This document shows positions 26,214 to 34,452 of a stretch of DNA of 64,000 nt, piece after piece. This stretch comes from Micromonospora sp. M71_S20 (GTDB lineage: Bacteria > Actinomycetota > Actinomycetes > Mycobacteriales > Micromonosporaceae): contig NZ_RCCV01000001.1 of NCBI RefSeq assembly GCF_003664255.1, positions 4,402,001 through 4,466,000 on the forward strand, given 5' to 3'. The stretch's first letter is position 1. Every line of letters starts with the position of its first letter. Below the pieces are notes generated by a model. That model was given only the letters and a program-made list of their open reading frames with translations. It was not told where the DNA came from and did not search any database. The position numbers and the translations under genes were made by a program.

Positions 26214-27794
26214 TCAGCCCTTCAGGTAGACGTTCTTGATCTTCTGCTGGCCGGCGAACGGGCCGGCGCCCGGTTCGTGCAGCTCGATTCGGAGGTCACC
26301 GGCGGTCGGGTCCTCGGTCAGCGACTGCGCGAAGTCGCGGGAGACGGCCGCCAGGTGCCGGCGTACGCCGCTGCGGCAGGCACCGGCGAGAGCCTCGCGG
26401 TCCGAGTCGGGCAGCGGGCGGCGCAGTTCGAGGTGCACCACGGGCCGGGTCTCCAGCGCGGTGTCCTCGGCCAGCGCCAGGCAGAACCGGCTGATCTCGG
26501 CGGCGTACGGGTTGCCGGCGTAGAGGCCGTACTCCACGTCCTGCGGATAGAGGTTGGCGCCCAGGTACGACACCGTCGAGTCGCGCCGGCCGAACAGCAG
26601 CAGCACCGGCAGGGTCATCCGCTCGCTGGCCAGCGCCGCGCGGCACTCGGCCCAGCGCTGCGGGTCGCCGCGGACCTGGTCGAGGATCCGTCGGTACCCG
26701 ACGAGCAGCGCCTCGTCGCCGACGTTGTACCGCAGCCGCGGCTGCAGGACGTCGGGGCCGGTGATGGTGCAGAGCAGTTCCCGGCGCTCGTTGGTCTCCA
26801 GGTAGGTGGCCAACGGGTTGTACTGGAACACCATCGGCAGCCGCTGCTCGTCGACGCCGAGCAGCGCCGCCCGCAGCTCGGGGTCGGTGCGCAGGCGGCG
26901 CCGCAGCCACACGGTGAACCGGGTCTCCGCGCCGATCCCGATGGTCAGGTCCGAGGCGCCGTACGCCGACCGGACCTTCAGGAACCGCTCCTCCAGGTAG
27001 GCGCGCAGCGCCTCGGTCATCCCCTCTCCCCCGCAGCTGGCGAAGATGCGGTGGCGCGACCAGTCGAAGCCGTCGGCGTCGAGCCGGTCGCGCAGGTGCT
27101 TCAGGAACGGCGGGTACGCGGTCACCAGGTAGTCGAAGTCCGGGCCGAACTCGCGAATCGTGTCGACGATCTTGCCGAGGTCCGGGCCGGTGTTCTTGAC
27201 CACCGCGATCCGGGCCATCGCGGCGCCGGTCGTCGTCCCGGTCGCCCAGGCGCCCATCGAGTAGGCGTTGATGACGAACGGGCGACGCATCGGGAAGACC
27301 AGGCTGGTGTAGCCGACGATGTCGCGGTGCACCGCGCGCAGTTCCCGCTCGCCGCGCGGCCAGTTGAAGGGCCGGCCCGACGACCCGGCCGACTCGTCGA
27401 CCACCACGCCCCGGGCCGGCAGTCGTCCGCCCCGGCAGCGCCGGGCGGCGTCGAAGGGAACGACGTAGCTCACCTTGTCGGTCTCCGGGAAGTCCCGCAG
27501 CCGGCGACGGACCCCGGCCGGCCGGGCGCGCAGGAAGGAGCGGTACGCCGGGACGTCCAGCGCGGCGAGCGCGCAACCCGCACGCGCGTTCGCCGCCGCG
27601 AGCAGGTCCAGTGCCGGGTGGTGCCGCCGGGCCGACCACCGCCACGAGGCGGGGTGGCGACCGGCGAGCCGCACCGCCGCCCCGAGAACCCGGCCGAAGG
27701 CCGTCAGACGTGCCCGTCGCCAGCGTTCGCCGGCCGTCAGGCGTGGTGACGCGAGAAAGGACGGATCAGCGTATCGGTGCAGCGTCTCGGCCAT
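26214..27794 (-). CDS. PaaK-like adenylate-forming ligase
   Basis: A 526-residue protein of the phenylacetate-CoA ligase (PaaK) branch of adenylate-forming enzymes. It has the Ser/Gly-rich phosphate loop DESAGSSGRPF (about 133-143), a YGASDL motif (A5-like), and RYNVGDEALLVG as the hinge region. It should activate a carboxylic acid as the adenylate and pass it to CoA or another acceptor. It is the first gene of an operon with a small barrel protein, a GNAT and a nitroreductase-fold protein, which suggests acid activation, transfer and redox tailoring. The substrate cannot be predicted. Confidence 0.85.
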   Translation of the reverse strand: MAETLHRYADPSFLASPRLTAGERWRRARLTAFGRVLGAAVRLAGRHPASWRWSARRHHPALDLLAAANARAGCALAALDVPAYRSFLRARPAGVRRRLRDFPETDKVSYVVPFDAARRCRGGRLPARGVVVDESAGSSGRPFNWPRGERELRAVHRDIVGYTSLVFPMRRPFVINAYSMGAWATGTTTGAAMARIAVVKNTGPDLGKIVDTIREFGPDFDYLVTAYPPFLKHLRDRLDADGFDWSRHRIFASCGGEGMTEALRAYLEERFLKVRSAYGASDLTIGIGAETRFTVWLRRRLRTDPELRAALLGVDEQRLPMVFQYNPLATYLETNERRELLCTITGPDVLQPRLRYNVGDEALLVGYRRILDQVRGDPQRWAECRAALASERMTLPVLLLFGRRDSTVSYLGANLYPQDVEYGLYAGNPYAAEISRFCLALAEDTALETRPVVHLELRRPLPDSDREALAGACRSGVRRHLAAVSRDFAQSLTEDPTAGDLRIELHEPGAGPFAGQQKIKNVYLKG

Positions 27795-27975
27795 GTCAGA
27801 ATCCTCGGCGCATCCGGCCGGGGACGCCTGAGCTGTCGCACCGATCCGACGCTGAGTATCCGCACCCAGCCCGGTCCAGGCTCCCGGCCCCTACCCGAGG
27901 TCGGTGCGGTGGGCGAGGCCTTCGACGCCGGCCTCGGCGCGCGGCAGGTGGGTGTGGTGCGCGACCGTGGCGCCG

Positions 27976-28647
27976 TCAGGAGTCGGAGGACCCGGGCCGC
28001 CGCGGGCGCGGCGCCACAGCCTCCAGGGCGTCGACGCTGCCGGACATGATCGTGCGGACGTGCTCGGTGAGGTGCGGGAGCGGCCAGTCCCACCAGGCCA
28101 GCGCCAGCAGGCGGACGACGTCCTCGTCACTGTACCGGCGGCGGATGAGCCTGGCCGGGTTGCCGCCGACGACGCCGTAGTCGGGGACGTCGTCGACGAC
28201 GACGGCACCGGAAGCGACGATCGCCCCGTGGCCGATGCGGACGCCGGGCATCACCATGGCGCGGTATCCGAACCAGACGTCGTTGCCCACGACGGTGTCA
28301 CCCCGTCCGGGCAGGCCAGTGATGAGGTCGAAGTGCTCGGCCCAGGAGCCACCCATGATCGGGAAGGGGAACGTCGAGGGGCCGTCCAGACGGTGGTTGG
28401 CGCCGTTCATGATGAACCGCACGCCCTCGCCGAGTGCGCAGAACTTCCCGATGACCAGCTTCTCCGGCCCGTAGTGGTACAGCACGTTGCGGGTCTCGAA
28501 GGCGGTCGGATCGTCCGGGTCGTCGTAGTAGGAGAACTCGCCGACCTCGATGAGCGGCGAGGTGACCAGGGGCTTCAACAGCACCACCCGCGGCTGCTCG
28601 GGCATCGGATGCAGGACGTTCGGATCGGCGGGGACGCCTGCCACCAC
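27976..28647 (-). CDS. Vat-like streptogramin/xenobiotic acetyltransferase
   Basis: A 223-residue left-handed beta-helix (hexapeptide) acetyltransferase. From the start it matches the Vat layout: PADPNVLHPM, KPLV, EVGEFSYYDD, YHYGPEKLVIGKFCALG, IMNGANHRLDG with catalytic His85, and GDTVVGNDVWFG. The C-terminal helix region WWDWPLP is also typical. Vat enzymes acetylate streptogramin A antibiotics; related XAT enzymes acetylate chloramphenicol. The GTG start follows AGGAAG. It is divergent from an AadA-like gene across 93 bases, so both promoters lie there. The substrate needs testing. Confidence 0.88.
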   Translation of the reverse strand: MVAGVPADPNVLHPMPEQPRVVLLKPLVTSPLIEVGEFSYYDDPDDPTAFETRNVLYHYGPEKLVIGKFCALGEGVRFIMNGANHRLDGPSTFPFPIMGGSWAEHFDLITGLPGRGDTVVGNDVWFGYRAMVMPGVRIGHGAIVASGAVVVDDVPDYGVVGGNPARLIRRRYSDEDVVRLLALAWWDWPLPHLTEHVRTIMSGSVDALEAVAPRPRRPGSSDS

Positions 28648-28740
28648 GGATCACTTCCTCTCGGGCGGGTCGACGTACCCATGATCGCAAAACCTATATC
28701 CGGCTGCGCTGCCCCGCCCCGACGGCCGAGACTGGCGGCC

Positions 28741-29499
28741 ATGGATCAGGTTCGGCAGGTCGTGAGGCTGGTCGGCGACGTGCTGGGTGGCGAGACCGTC
28801 GGCGCCTACCTGCACGGGTCCTGCGTGCTCGGCGGCCTCAGGCCGGCCAGCGACCTGGACGTCCTCGTCGTCTCCCGGCGGCGGATGGACGATCAGGAAC
28901 GAAGGTCACTCCTCGACGGGCTGCTCGCGATCTCCGGCTCTCCCGCCGGGGCCCGTCCGGTCGAACTCACCGTGGTCGTCCAGTCCGAGGTCCGCCCGTG
29001 GCGGTTTCCGCCGACCGGCGACTTCCTGTACGGCGAGTGGCTGCGCGCCGAGTTCGAGGCCGGTGCCGTCCCGCGCCCGGAGCCGATGCCGGACCTGGCC
29101 CTGCTGATCACGATGGTGCTGGCCGGCGACCAGCCCCTCACCGGCCCGCCGCCGGCGCAGGTCCTGGACCCCGTACCGCACGCGGACCTGGTCCGGGCGT
29201 GCGTGGCGGGCATCCCCGGCCTGCTCGACGACCTGGACGGCGACACCCGCAACGTCGTGCTGACCTTCGCCCGCATCTGGAGCACGCTCGCGACGGGCGA
29301 GATCCGGTCGAAGGACGTCGCCGCCGACTGGGCCCTGGCCCGGCTACCGAGGGAGCACCGACCCGTGCTGGCGCACGCCCGGGAGCTGTACCTCAACCGC
29401 CGCTACTCCGAGGAGAGCTGGAGCGACGAGCTGCGGGCCCAGGCGCGTCCGCAGGTGGAGCGGATGCTCGCGGAGATCGACCGGCTGTCGCAGCGCTGA
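28741..29499 (+). CDS. AadA-like aminoglycoside nucleotidyltransferase
   Basis: A 252-residue protein with an N-terminal nucleotidyltransferase fold (GS at 26-27, then D38 and D40 in SDLDVLV) and the AadA C-terminal domain, with RIWSTLATGEIRSKD and ALARLP typical of ANT(3'') and ANT(9) enzymes. These adenylylate streptomycin or spectinomycin. The ATG at 28741 fits the start of the family. It is divergent from the Vat-like gene, and the pair forms a small resistance locus. Similar chromosomal genes in actinomycetes are often silent or intrinsic. Confidence 0.87.
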   Translation: MDQVRQVVRLVGDVLGGETVGAYLHGSCVLGGLRPASDLDVLVVSRRRMDDQERRSLLDGLLAISGSPAGARPVELTVVVQSEVRPWRFPPTGDFLYGEWLRAEFEAGAVPRPEPMPDLALLITMVLAGDQPLTGPPPAQVLDPVPHADLVRACVAGIPGLLDDLDGDTRNVVLTFARIWSTLATGEIRSKDVAADWALARLPREHRPVLAHARELYLNRRYSEESWSDELRAQARPQVERMLAEIDRLSQR

Positions 29500-29645
29500 G
29501 CGTCGCCGGGGCGGGGCGGGAAGGAGAGCCGGTCACCGGGCCCCGGGTCGAGGCGTCGCACCGTCGACCGCCACCTGCTGCCGTCGACTGCGCCTACGTA
29601 CCGAGGCGGTCCCCGCGAGGCGCGCGGCGGCCGTGCCCGCGCGGC

Positions 29646-30194
29646 TCAGGCCCCGGGTGACCCGGGTGGCGGCAGCGGCAACTCGACGGCGTCCACCGTC
29701 GCGACCCGTACGGCCGAATGCGCCGGCGGCAGCTTGTCGGCTCGCGGCGAACGACTGTGCACGCGACCCCGGCCGGTCGGGTCCGGCCGCCCGCTCACCT
29801 CGCAGGTCACCATCAGGATCGGCGCAGGCGGCGCGGTGAACCGGCCGGCGCCCCAGCGCACCCAGAGCGGGACCCGCCCCGCGTCGGCCTCGGCGAGCAG
29901 CTTCTCCCAGGTACGGCGGCGCGTACCGTGATCGACCTCGACGACGACCGGCGGCCCGTCCGGGCGGGCACAGGCCACGTCGAGCACCGACTGCTGCGCG
30001 GACATCGGCGGCGGCAGCGGCAGCACGCTGGACGCCCGCCGGTAGACCCGCCAGCCCCGCTCCTCCGCCCAGTCGACCACCGCGTCGATCAGCCGGGCGG
30101 TGACCTGGTCCGTGGTCAGGTCGGTGAAGGTGACCGCGTCGAGCCGGTCGGCCAGCGACGCCGCCAGCCGCTCCCCGTCCTCGCCGACCACCAC
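29646..30194 (-). CDS. Conserved hypothetical protein, possible restriction-endonuclease-like fold
   Basis: A 182-residue protein. A helix (TTDQVTARLIDAVVDWAEERG) precedes SVLDVAC and, 13 residues on, VVVEVDHG. The D-x(n)-E-x-D pattern between two strands resembles the PD-(D/E)XK nuclease core, with Asp in place of the usual Lys. The C-terminus is Pro/Arg-rich and may be disordered. I do not recognise a named family. It is divergent from the MBL pseudogene. Confidence 0.55.
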   Translation of the reverse strand: MVVGEDGERLAASLADRLDAVTFTDLTTDQVTARLIDAVVDWAEERGWRVYRRASSVLPLPPPMSAQQSVLDVACARPDGPPVVVEVDHGTRRRTWEKLLAEADAGRVPLWVRWGAGRFTAPPAPILMVTCEVSGRPDPTGRGRVHSRSPRADKLPPAHSAVRVATVDAVELPLPPPGSPGA

Positions 30195-30244
30195 CGCCGC
30201 AGGGTAACCGGCGCGACCGGACGTCGCCGCAACCGGGGCGACCC

Positions 30245-30733
30245 CTCCGGCGCGCCGCGTCGCCTACCGTGTTCATCCCGCTCTGGCCGTCTACACCTGT
30301 CCGGGTGTCGCCCGGCACCTGACGGGCCTGGAGGATCGGGTCCGCGTGGTCCGCGAGGGCGACGTGCTGCACGCGGCGGGCTTCCGGGTACGGGTGGTCG
30401 GGGAGAAACACCACCCCAGCCACCCCGACGTCCCGCCCGTGGACAACGTCGGCTTCCTGATCGACGAGGAGGTCTTGCATCCCGGGTGACGCGCTGACCG
30501 TCGTGGACGTGCCCACGCTGCTCGTGCCCGGCCAGGCGCCGTGGATGACCGTCCCCGACCTGATCGGCCACCTACGCCGGACGGCACCCCGGCGCGCCTA
30601 CGCCATCCACGACGGCCTCCTCAACGACTGGGGCCTGCGGGTGCTCGACGGCGTACTGCGGAGCGAGGCCGACCGCCTGGGCGCCGACATCCGCCGCCTG
30701 CGACCCGGTGAGCGTGTCGACCTCGCCCGTTGA
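30245..30733 (+). pseudogene. MBL-fold hydrolase remnant, 5'-truncated and frameshifted
   Basis: Two frames together encode the C-terminal part of a metallo-beta-lactamase-fold hydrolase of the UPF0173 kind. The first contains REGDVLHAAGFRVRVVGEKH and PPVDNVGFLIDEEVLHPG and then stops with TGA at 30487. One extra base there shifts the frame, and the second continues with DALTVVDVPTLLVPGQAPW and YAIHDGLLNDWGL to a stop at 30733. The N-terminal HxHxDH metal motif is missing altogether, so the gene would be dead even without the frameshift. It converges with the GHL10-type gene, 10 bases away. Confidence 0.8.
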
Positions 30734-30743
30734 CCGCTCGCTC

Positions 30744-32393
30744 CTATCGGGTGTCGACGGCCATCGGTGCGCTGAGGCGGCCCTCGTTGCCGCTGCGGTC
30801 CAGGCCGGAGACGCAGTAGGACAGTGGACGGTCGGCCGGGGCAGTGCGGTCGACCCAGCCGGCGCCCCGGGCGGTGCCGACGAGCCGGGCCGTGTCGCCG
30901 TCGACACGGTAGACGGCGAAGCTCGCGGCGCCGTCCCCGCGCCAGCTCAGCGTCACCTCGCCGACACCGGCACGCCGCGCGCCGGTGACCGTGGGGGCGG
31001 CCGGCGGCGCCGCCGGCAGCTGCGCCATCGCGGGCACCAGCGCCGGCCCGGCGTAGTGGGCCCCGCTGTACCGGCTGACCGCGCCGAGCTTGTCGGTGCG
31101 CACCTGCCTGGCGCTGAAGTGCACGCTCCCGCTCGCGCCGTAGCGGCGGTTGAGGGCGAGCTGGCGGTCCAGCTCGGCCGGGTCACGCCAGGCGCCGCGC
31201 TCGCCCACCCGGTAGTCGGCTTGGCCGATGTAAAGCTGGACCCGGGTGCCCCGCACCGTGGCCGTCCACCACGGCAGCAGCTTGGCGTAGTCGGCCTTGT
31301 CGAACCCGATGTGCCAGTACAGCTGCGGCACGACGTAGTCCAGCCACTGCCGCCGTACCCAGAGTCGGGTGTCGGCGTAGATGTCGTCGTAGCTCTGCAA
31401 CCCGGCGGTCGCCGAGCCGGCCGGGTCGGTGCGCTTGTTGCGCCAGATGCCGAACGGGCTGATGCCGAACTTCACCCAGGGCTTGATCGCCTTGATCCGC
31501 TCGCTCATCTCGCGGACCAGCGTGTTCACGTTGTCCCGGCGCCAGGCGTGCTTGTCCGCGAACCCCCGGCCGTACCGGGCGAACGTCGCGTCGTCCGGGA
31601 AGTCCTGCCCGGCCTCCGGGTACGGGTAGAAGAAGTCGTCGAAGTGCACCCCGTCGACGTCGTACCGCCGGACCGCCTCCAGCATCGAGTCCTCGACGAA
31701 CGTGCGTGCCTCGGGGATGCCGGGGTTGAAGTAGAGGCGGCTGCCGGGCCGGTCGGCGCTGGGATAGGTCACCACCCAGTCGCGGTGCCGCCGCAGCGGG
31801 TGCGTCGGCGCGAGCCGGTCCAGCCTCGGGCCGGGCCCGCCCACCGTGGCCGGCTGCCCGCCCCGGTACGGGTTGAACCAGGCGTGGAACTCCAGGTTGC
31901 GGGCGTGCGCCTCGGCGACCATGAACTCCATCGGGTCCCAGCCCGGGTCGCGGCCGTCGCGGCGCCCGGTCAGCCACTCCGACCACGGCGCGTACGCCGA
32001 CGGCCAGAGCGCGTCCCCGCTCGGCCGCACGTGCACGAAGACCGCGTTGTGGTTGTGCCGCACCGCCAGGTCCAGCCAGCCCCGGAACTCCGCCCGCACC
32101 GTCTCGGCCGGCAACCCCCGTCGGCTCGGCCAGTCGATGTTGTTCACCGTCGTGATCCACATGCCCCGCAACTCGCGGGGTGCTCGGGCCGGTCGACCGG
32201 CGCAGGCGGGGGCGCGATCCGCCGGGGCGGCACCGGAGGCGGTCACGGCGCCCCGCTCCGACAGGCCGGGGAGACCGGCGACCCGGTCCCGCAGCGACCA
32301 GGCGCCGAGGGCGACCGCCACGGCGAGCGCGGCGACCACCGCGACGAGTGTCTGGGTACGACGGCGGCGGGCGGGCGGGTCGGCGGCGGGCAT
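30744..32393 (-). CDS. GHL10/DUF187-type glycoside hydrolase-like protein with FnIII-like C-terminus
   Basis: A 549-residue membrane-anchored or secreted protein. An N-terminal hydrophobic segment (about 14-35) precedes a GHL10 (DUF187) TIM-barrel domain with ELRGMWITTVNNIDWPS, AWFNPYR, the catalytic-type VDGVHFDDFFYPYP and WLDYVVPQLYWHIGF. The last 90 residues look like a fibronectin-type-III domain. GHL10 proteins are related to GH13/GH20-like barrels and are thought to act on cell-surface or peptidoglycan-linked glycans. The ATG at 32393 is preferred to a farther upstream start. A palindromic operator lies 43 bases upstream. Confidence 0.88.
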   Translation of the reverse strand: MPAADPPARRRRTQTLVAVVAALAVAVALGAWSLRDRVAGLPGLSERGAVTASGAAPADRAPACAGRPARAPRELRGMWITTVNNIDWPSRRGLPAETVRAEFRGWLDLAVRHNHNAVFVHVRPSGDALWPSAYAPWSEWLTGRRDGRDPGWDPMEFMVAEAHARNLEFHAWFNPYRGGQPATVGGPGPRLDRLAPTHPLRRHRDWVVTYPSADRPGSRLYFNPGIPEARTFVEDSMLEAVRRYDVDGVHFDDFFYPYPEAGQDFPDDATFARYGRGFADKHAWRRDNVNTLVREMSERIKAIKPWVKFGISPFGIWRNKRTDPAGSATAGLQSYDDIYADTRLWVRRQWLDYVVPQLYWHIGFDKADYAKLLPWWTATVRGTRVQLYIGQADYRVGERGAWRDPAELDRQLALNRRYGASGSVHFSARQVRTDKLGAVSRYSGAHYAGPALVPAMAQLPAAPPAAPTVTGARRAGVGEVTLSWRGDGAASFAVYRVDGDTARLVGTARGAGWVDRTAPADRPLSYCVSGLDRSGNEGRLSAPMAVDTR

Positions 32394-32435
32394 CGCTCCA
32401 GTCTGCCCAGTCCAGCCCACCTGACGCACCAGTTC

Positions 32436-32453
32436 GACCGTTACTTAACGGTC
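32436..32453. promoter_or_regulatory. Perfect palindrome, candidate operator of the GHL10-type gene
   Basis: GACCGTTACTTAACGGTC is two perfect 8-base arms around a 2-base spacer. It lies in the 5' region of the GHL10-type gene, 43 bases before its ATG, in a locally AT-richer patch. The form fits a TetR-type operator. No adjacent regulator gene exists, so the regulator would act in trans. Confidence 0.6.
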
Positions 32454-32502
32454 AGATAAGGCGGAGGCGCTCGGTCGGGAAGTCTCCAGCGAGGGACCCG
32501 GC

Positions 32503-33139
32503 GTGACCAACCTCGAACCCGAGGGCTTCGTCTACCCCGACCCCGTCGCCGCCTGCCTCGACCTCGTCGCCTCCCCGGAACCCAAGACGGTGAAGAACCG
32601 CGTGCACGTCGACCTCGCCACCACCTCGGCGGCCCATCAGGCGGAGGTGGTCACGCGCTCGGCGCTCGAAGGATCTCGGCGCAACACCCGCCGATCTGGG
32701 CCAAGGCGACGTGCCATGGACGGTCATGGCCGGACCCGGAGGGCAACGAGTTCTGCGTGCCGGACCCCCGACCGCTCTACCGGGACACCGGACCGATCGC
32801 CGCGGTAGTGGTCGACTGCGCGGATCCGCGAGCCATGGCTCGCTTCTGGGGCAAGGCCACGGACTGGGCCCTGCACGAGGTGACCGACCATGACGCGGTA
32901 CTGCGCTCCGCCAGGGGCGTCGGCCCATATCTGCGGTTCATTCGCACACCCGACGTCAGGACCGGGTGGAACCGCGTCCACCTCGGCGTCCGCCCGTACC
33001 CGGGTGACGACCCGGAGGCCGAGGCGGCCAGGCTGCGGGCTTCGGCGCCACCGCCGTCGACCTGGGCCAGAACGACGTCCCGTGGACGGTCCTCGCCGAC
33101 CCCGAAGGCAACGAGTTCTGCCTCCTCGCCCCAGGCTGA
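32503..33139 (+). pseudogene. Tandem glyoxalase/VOC protein with three frameshifts
   Basis: Fragments in three frames line up as a two-domain Glyoxalase_6-type VOC protein. The first segment has SPEPKTVKNRVHVDLA. After a shift near 32672 the frame gives ADLGQGDVPWTVMA, and after another near 32733 it gives NEFCVPDP followed by domain two (AVVVDCADPRAMARFWG, WNRVHLGVRPYP). A third shift near 33045 restores TAVDLGQNDVPWTVLADPEG to the stop at 33139. The N-terminus of domain one is also missing. Three independent shifts make error unlikely, so this is a decayed gene. Confidence 0.82.
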
Positions 33140-33195
33140 CCCGAACGCTCGTCATCCGCGCACCACGGCCACCAGCCCGGACCTTGCGACGCGCC

Positions 33196-33363
33196 CTAGT
33201 GTCGGCCGGTCTCGTCAGCGGTGCCGCGGTCGGTGTCCCGGGAGACGAACGGGGTCCGCATGCGGGTCATCGCGTCCGCGCTCACGTCCACCGCCTGCCC
33301 AGGTTCGCGGTCAGTGTCCCGGTCGCTCTCTGATCCGAAGGGATTCAGGGCGGGCGGCGTCAT
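33196..33363 (-). CDS. Possible small protein of 55 residues
   Basis: An ATG-started frame with about 85 percent G or C at third codon positions. The product is acidic and Arg/Asp-rich, with a repeated RDTDR element, and contains VDVSADAMTRMRTPFVS. There is no clear ribosome site, signal or membrane segment. It lies between two pseudogenes, so it may itself be a remnant. I do not recognise a family. Confidence 0.35.
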   Translation of the reverse strand: MTPPALNPFGSESDRDTDREPGQAVDVSADAMTRMRTPFVSRDTDRGTADETGRH

Positions 33364-33832
33364 ATCTGCCAAAACGTACTCCAGGATGTCACAGGGCAGC
33401 GCACAACAGATTCACTGGCAGCTGCAGCCGGGAAGAAGGCGGGTGGTGGGGGCGCGTCATCGGCCGCCACCTACCCGCTTCGACAGCCTACCGCTTTCAC
33501 GCCCCCCGTAGACGGGGAGGTGCGACCGGGGCGATCGGGCATCGCGCCGAACCAGGGCCGGCGGTCATGATCCGCGCCGGGCTGACCGCCGGTCACATCC
33601 TGGCCGATGCCGTGAAGACGTCGCATTCGCATGCTCGCCGGCACCCGAATCCCATCGACAGTCGTCGACCGATTTGCGATCTTTGAATCGACTGTTACCT
33701 TCTCGTAAATCTTGCAGGACTTTCCAAACCCCCGGATGTCATACCGGTAGAGCGGCCGGGATCGCCCCACCTCGCATCGTCCGACCCGTTCCACCACGTC
33801 ACGTCGGTTCCGCGCCCCGTCCGGAGAAGACC
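33364..33832. other. Noncoding stretch upstream of the isoamylase remnant
   Basis: About 470 bases with no credible gene on either strand. It contains a small hairpin (CCCCGT-AG-ACGGGG near 33503-33516) and an unusually AT-rich patch at about 33668-33730, the probable old promoter of the isoamylase gene. Confidence 0.6.
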
Positions 33833-34308
33833 ATGTCCGCACCGCAAGCCTCGCGTGCCCGAGCCATCCTCGCCGCCCTGCTCTCCGCCGCGCGCTGGCC
33901 ACCGTCGCCGCGCCCCTGATCACCGCGCCCGCGCCGGCCGTCGCCGGCATCGACACCCGCGTCCTCGGCGCCCGGTACGACACCGCCGGGTCGCGGATCA
34001 CGTTCCGGGTCCACTCGTCCGCCGCCACCCGAATCGCTGGCAACCACGCGCTCGGCTGGCGGATCGACGGCACCGAGTTCGGCGACCCGGCATCGGCGAT
34101 CTACGTCGGCTACAACGGCTGGTCCGGGGATGTGAAGTTGAACTTCCCGTCCCCGGGAGCCGGGAAGCACTGGTACCGGGTCGCCGACACCGCCACCTGG
34201 GCGGAGGGCGCCAACCAGGTCGCGCCCGGGTCGGAGACGCTGATCGGCGGCCAGGGCACCGGCTATCTGCTGCGTGGTCGCAGCCTGCTGCTCCTGGTCC
34301 CCCGCTGA
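33833..34308 (+). pseudogene. Secreted isoamylase/glycogen-debranching enzyme remnant with internal deletion
   Basis: The start encodes a signal peptide (SRARAILAALLSAA) that shifts frame near 33893; the shifted frame continues LATVAAPLITAPAPAVAG. Then comes the N-terminal domain start of an isoamylase-type enzyme (IDTRVLGARYDTAGSRITF). After VHSSAATRI the sequence jumps straight to the C-terminal end: DPASAIYVGYNGWSGDV, KHWYRVADTATWAEGANQV and LLRGRSLLLLVPR. The whole catalytic barrel (about 600 residues in intact relatives) is gone. A deletion plus a frameshift leave no function. A strong hairpin follows. Confidence 0.82.
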
Positions 34309-34328
34309 CGCGGCGTCAGCGTGCGAAA

Positions 34329-34390
34329 CGAAGGCCTCCTGGTTGCCGGAGCGGTTCCTAACAGCTCCACTCCGCAACCGGAGGCCTTCG
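34329..34390. terminator. Long hairpin after the isoamylase remnant
   Basis: CGAAGGCCTCC pairs perfectly with GGAGGCCTTCG (11 bp). Next to it GGTTGC pairs with GCAACC, with a single bulged T. It lies 20 bases after the pseudogene stop and 62 before the end of the convergent peptidase gene, so it probably ends transcription from both sides. It lacks a U-run. Confidence 0.7.
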
Positions 34391-34452
34391 TCATCACGTC
34401 TGTCTACGTCGTGTCGTCACACGACCTCCATCAACCTCTCCGGGCAGTGCGA

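Noticed and set aside
34329..34390. Integron attC-like site
   Set aside because: The hairpin has a bulged base like attC, but the GTTRRRY/RYYYAAC core sites are missing and its place fits a terminator.
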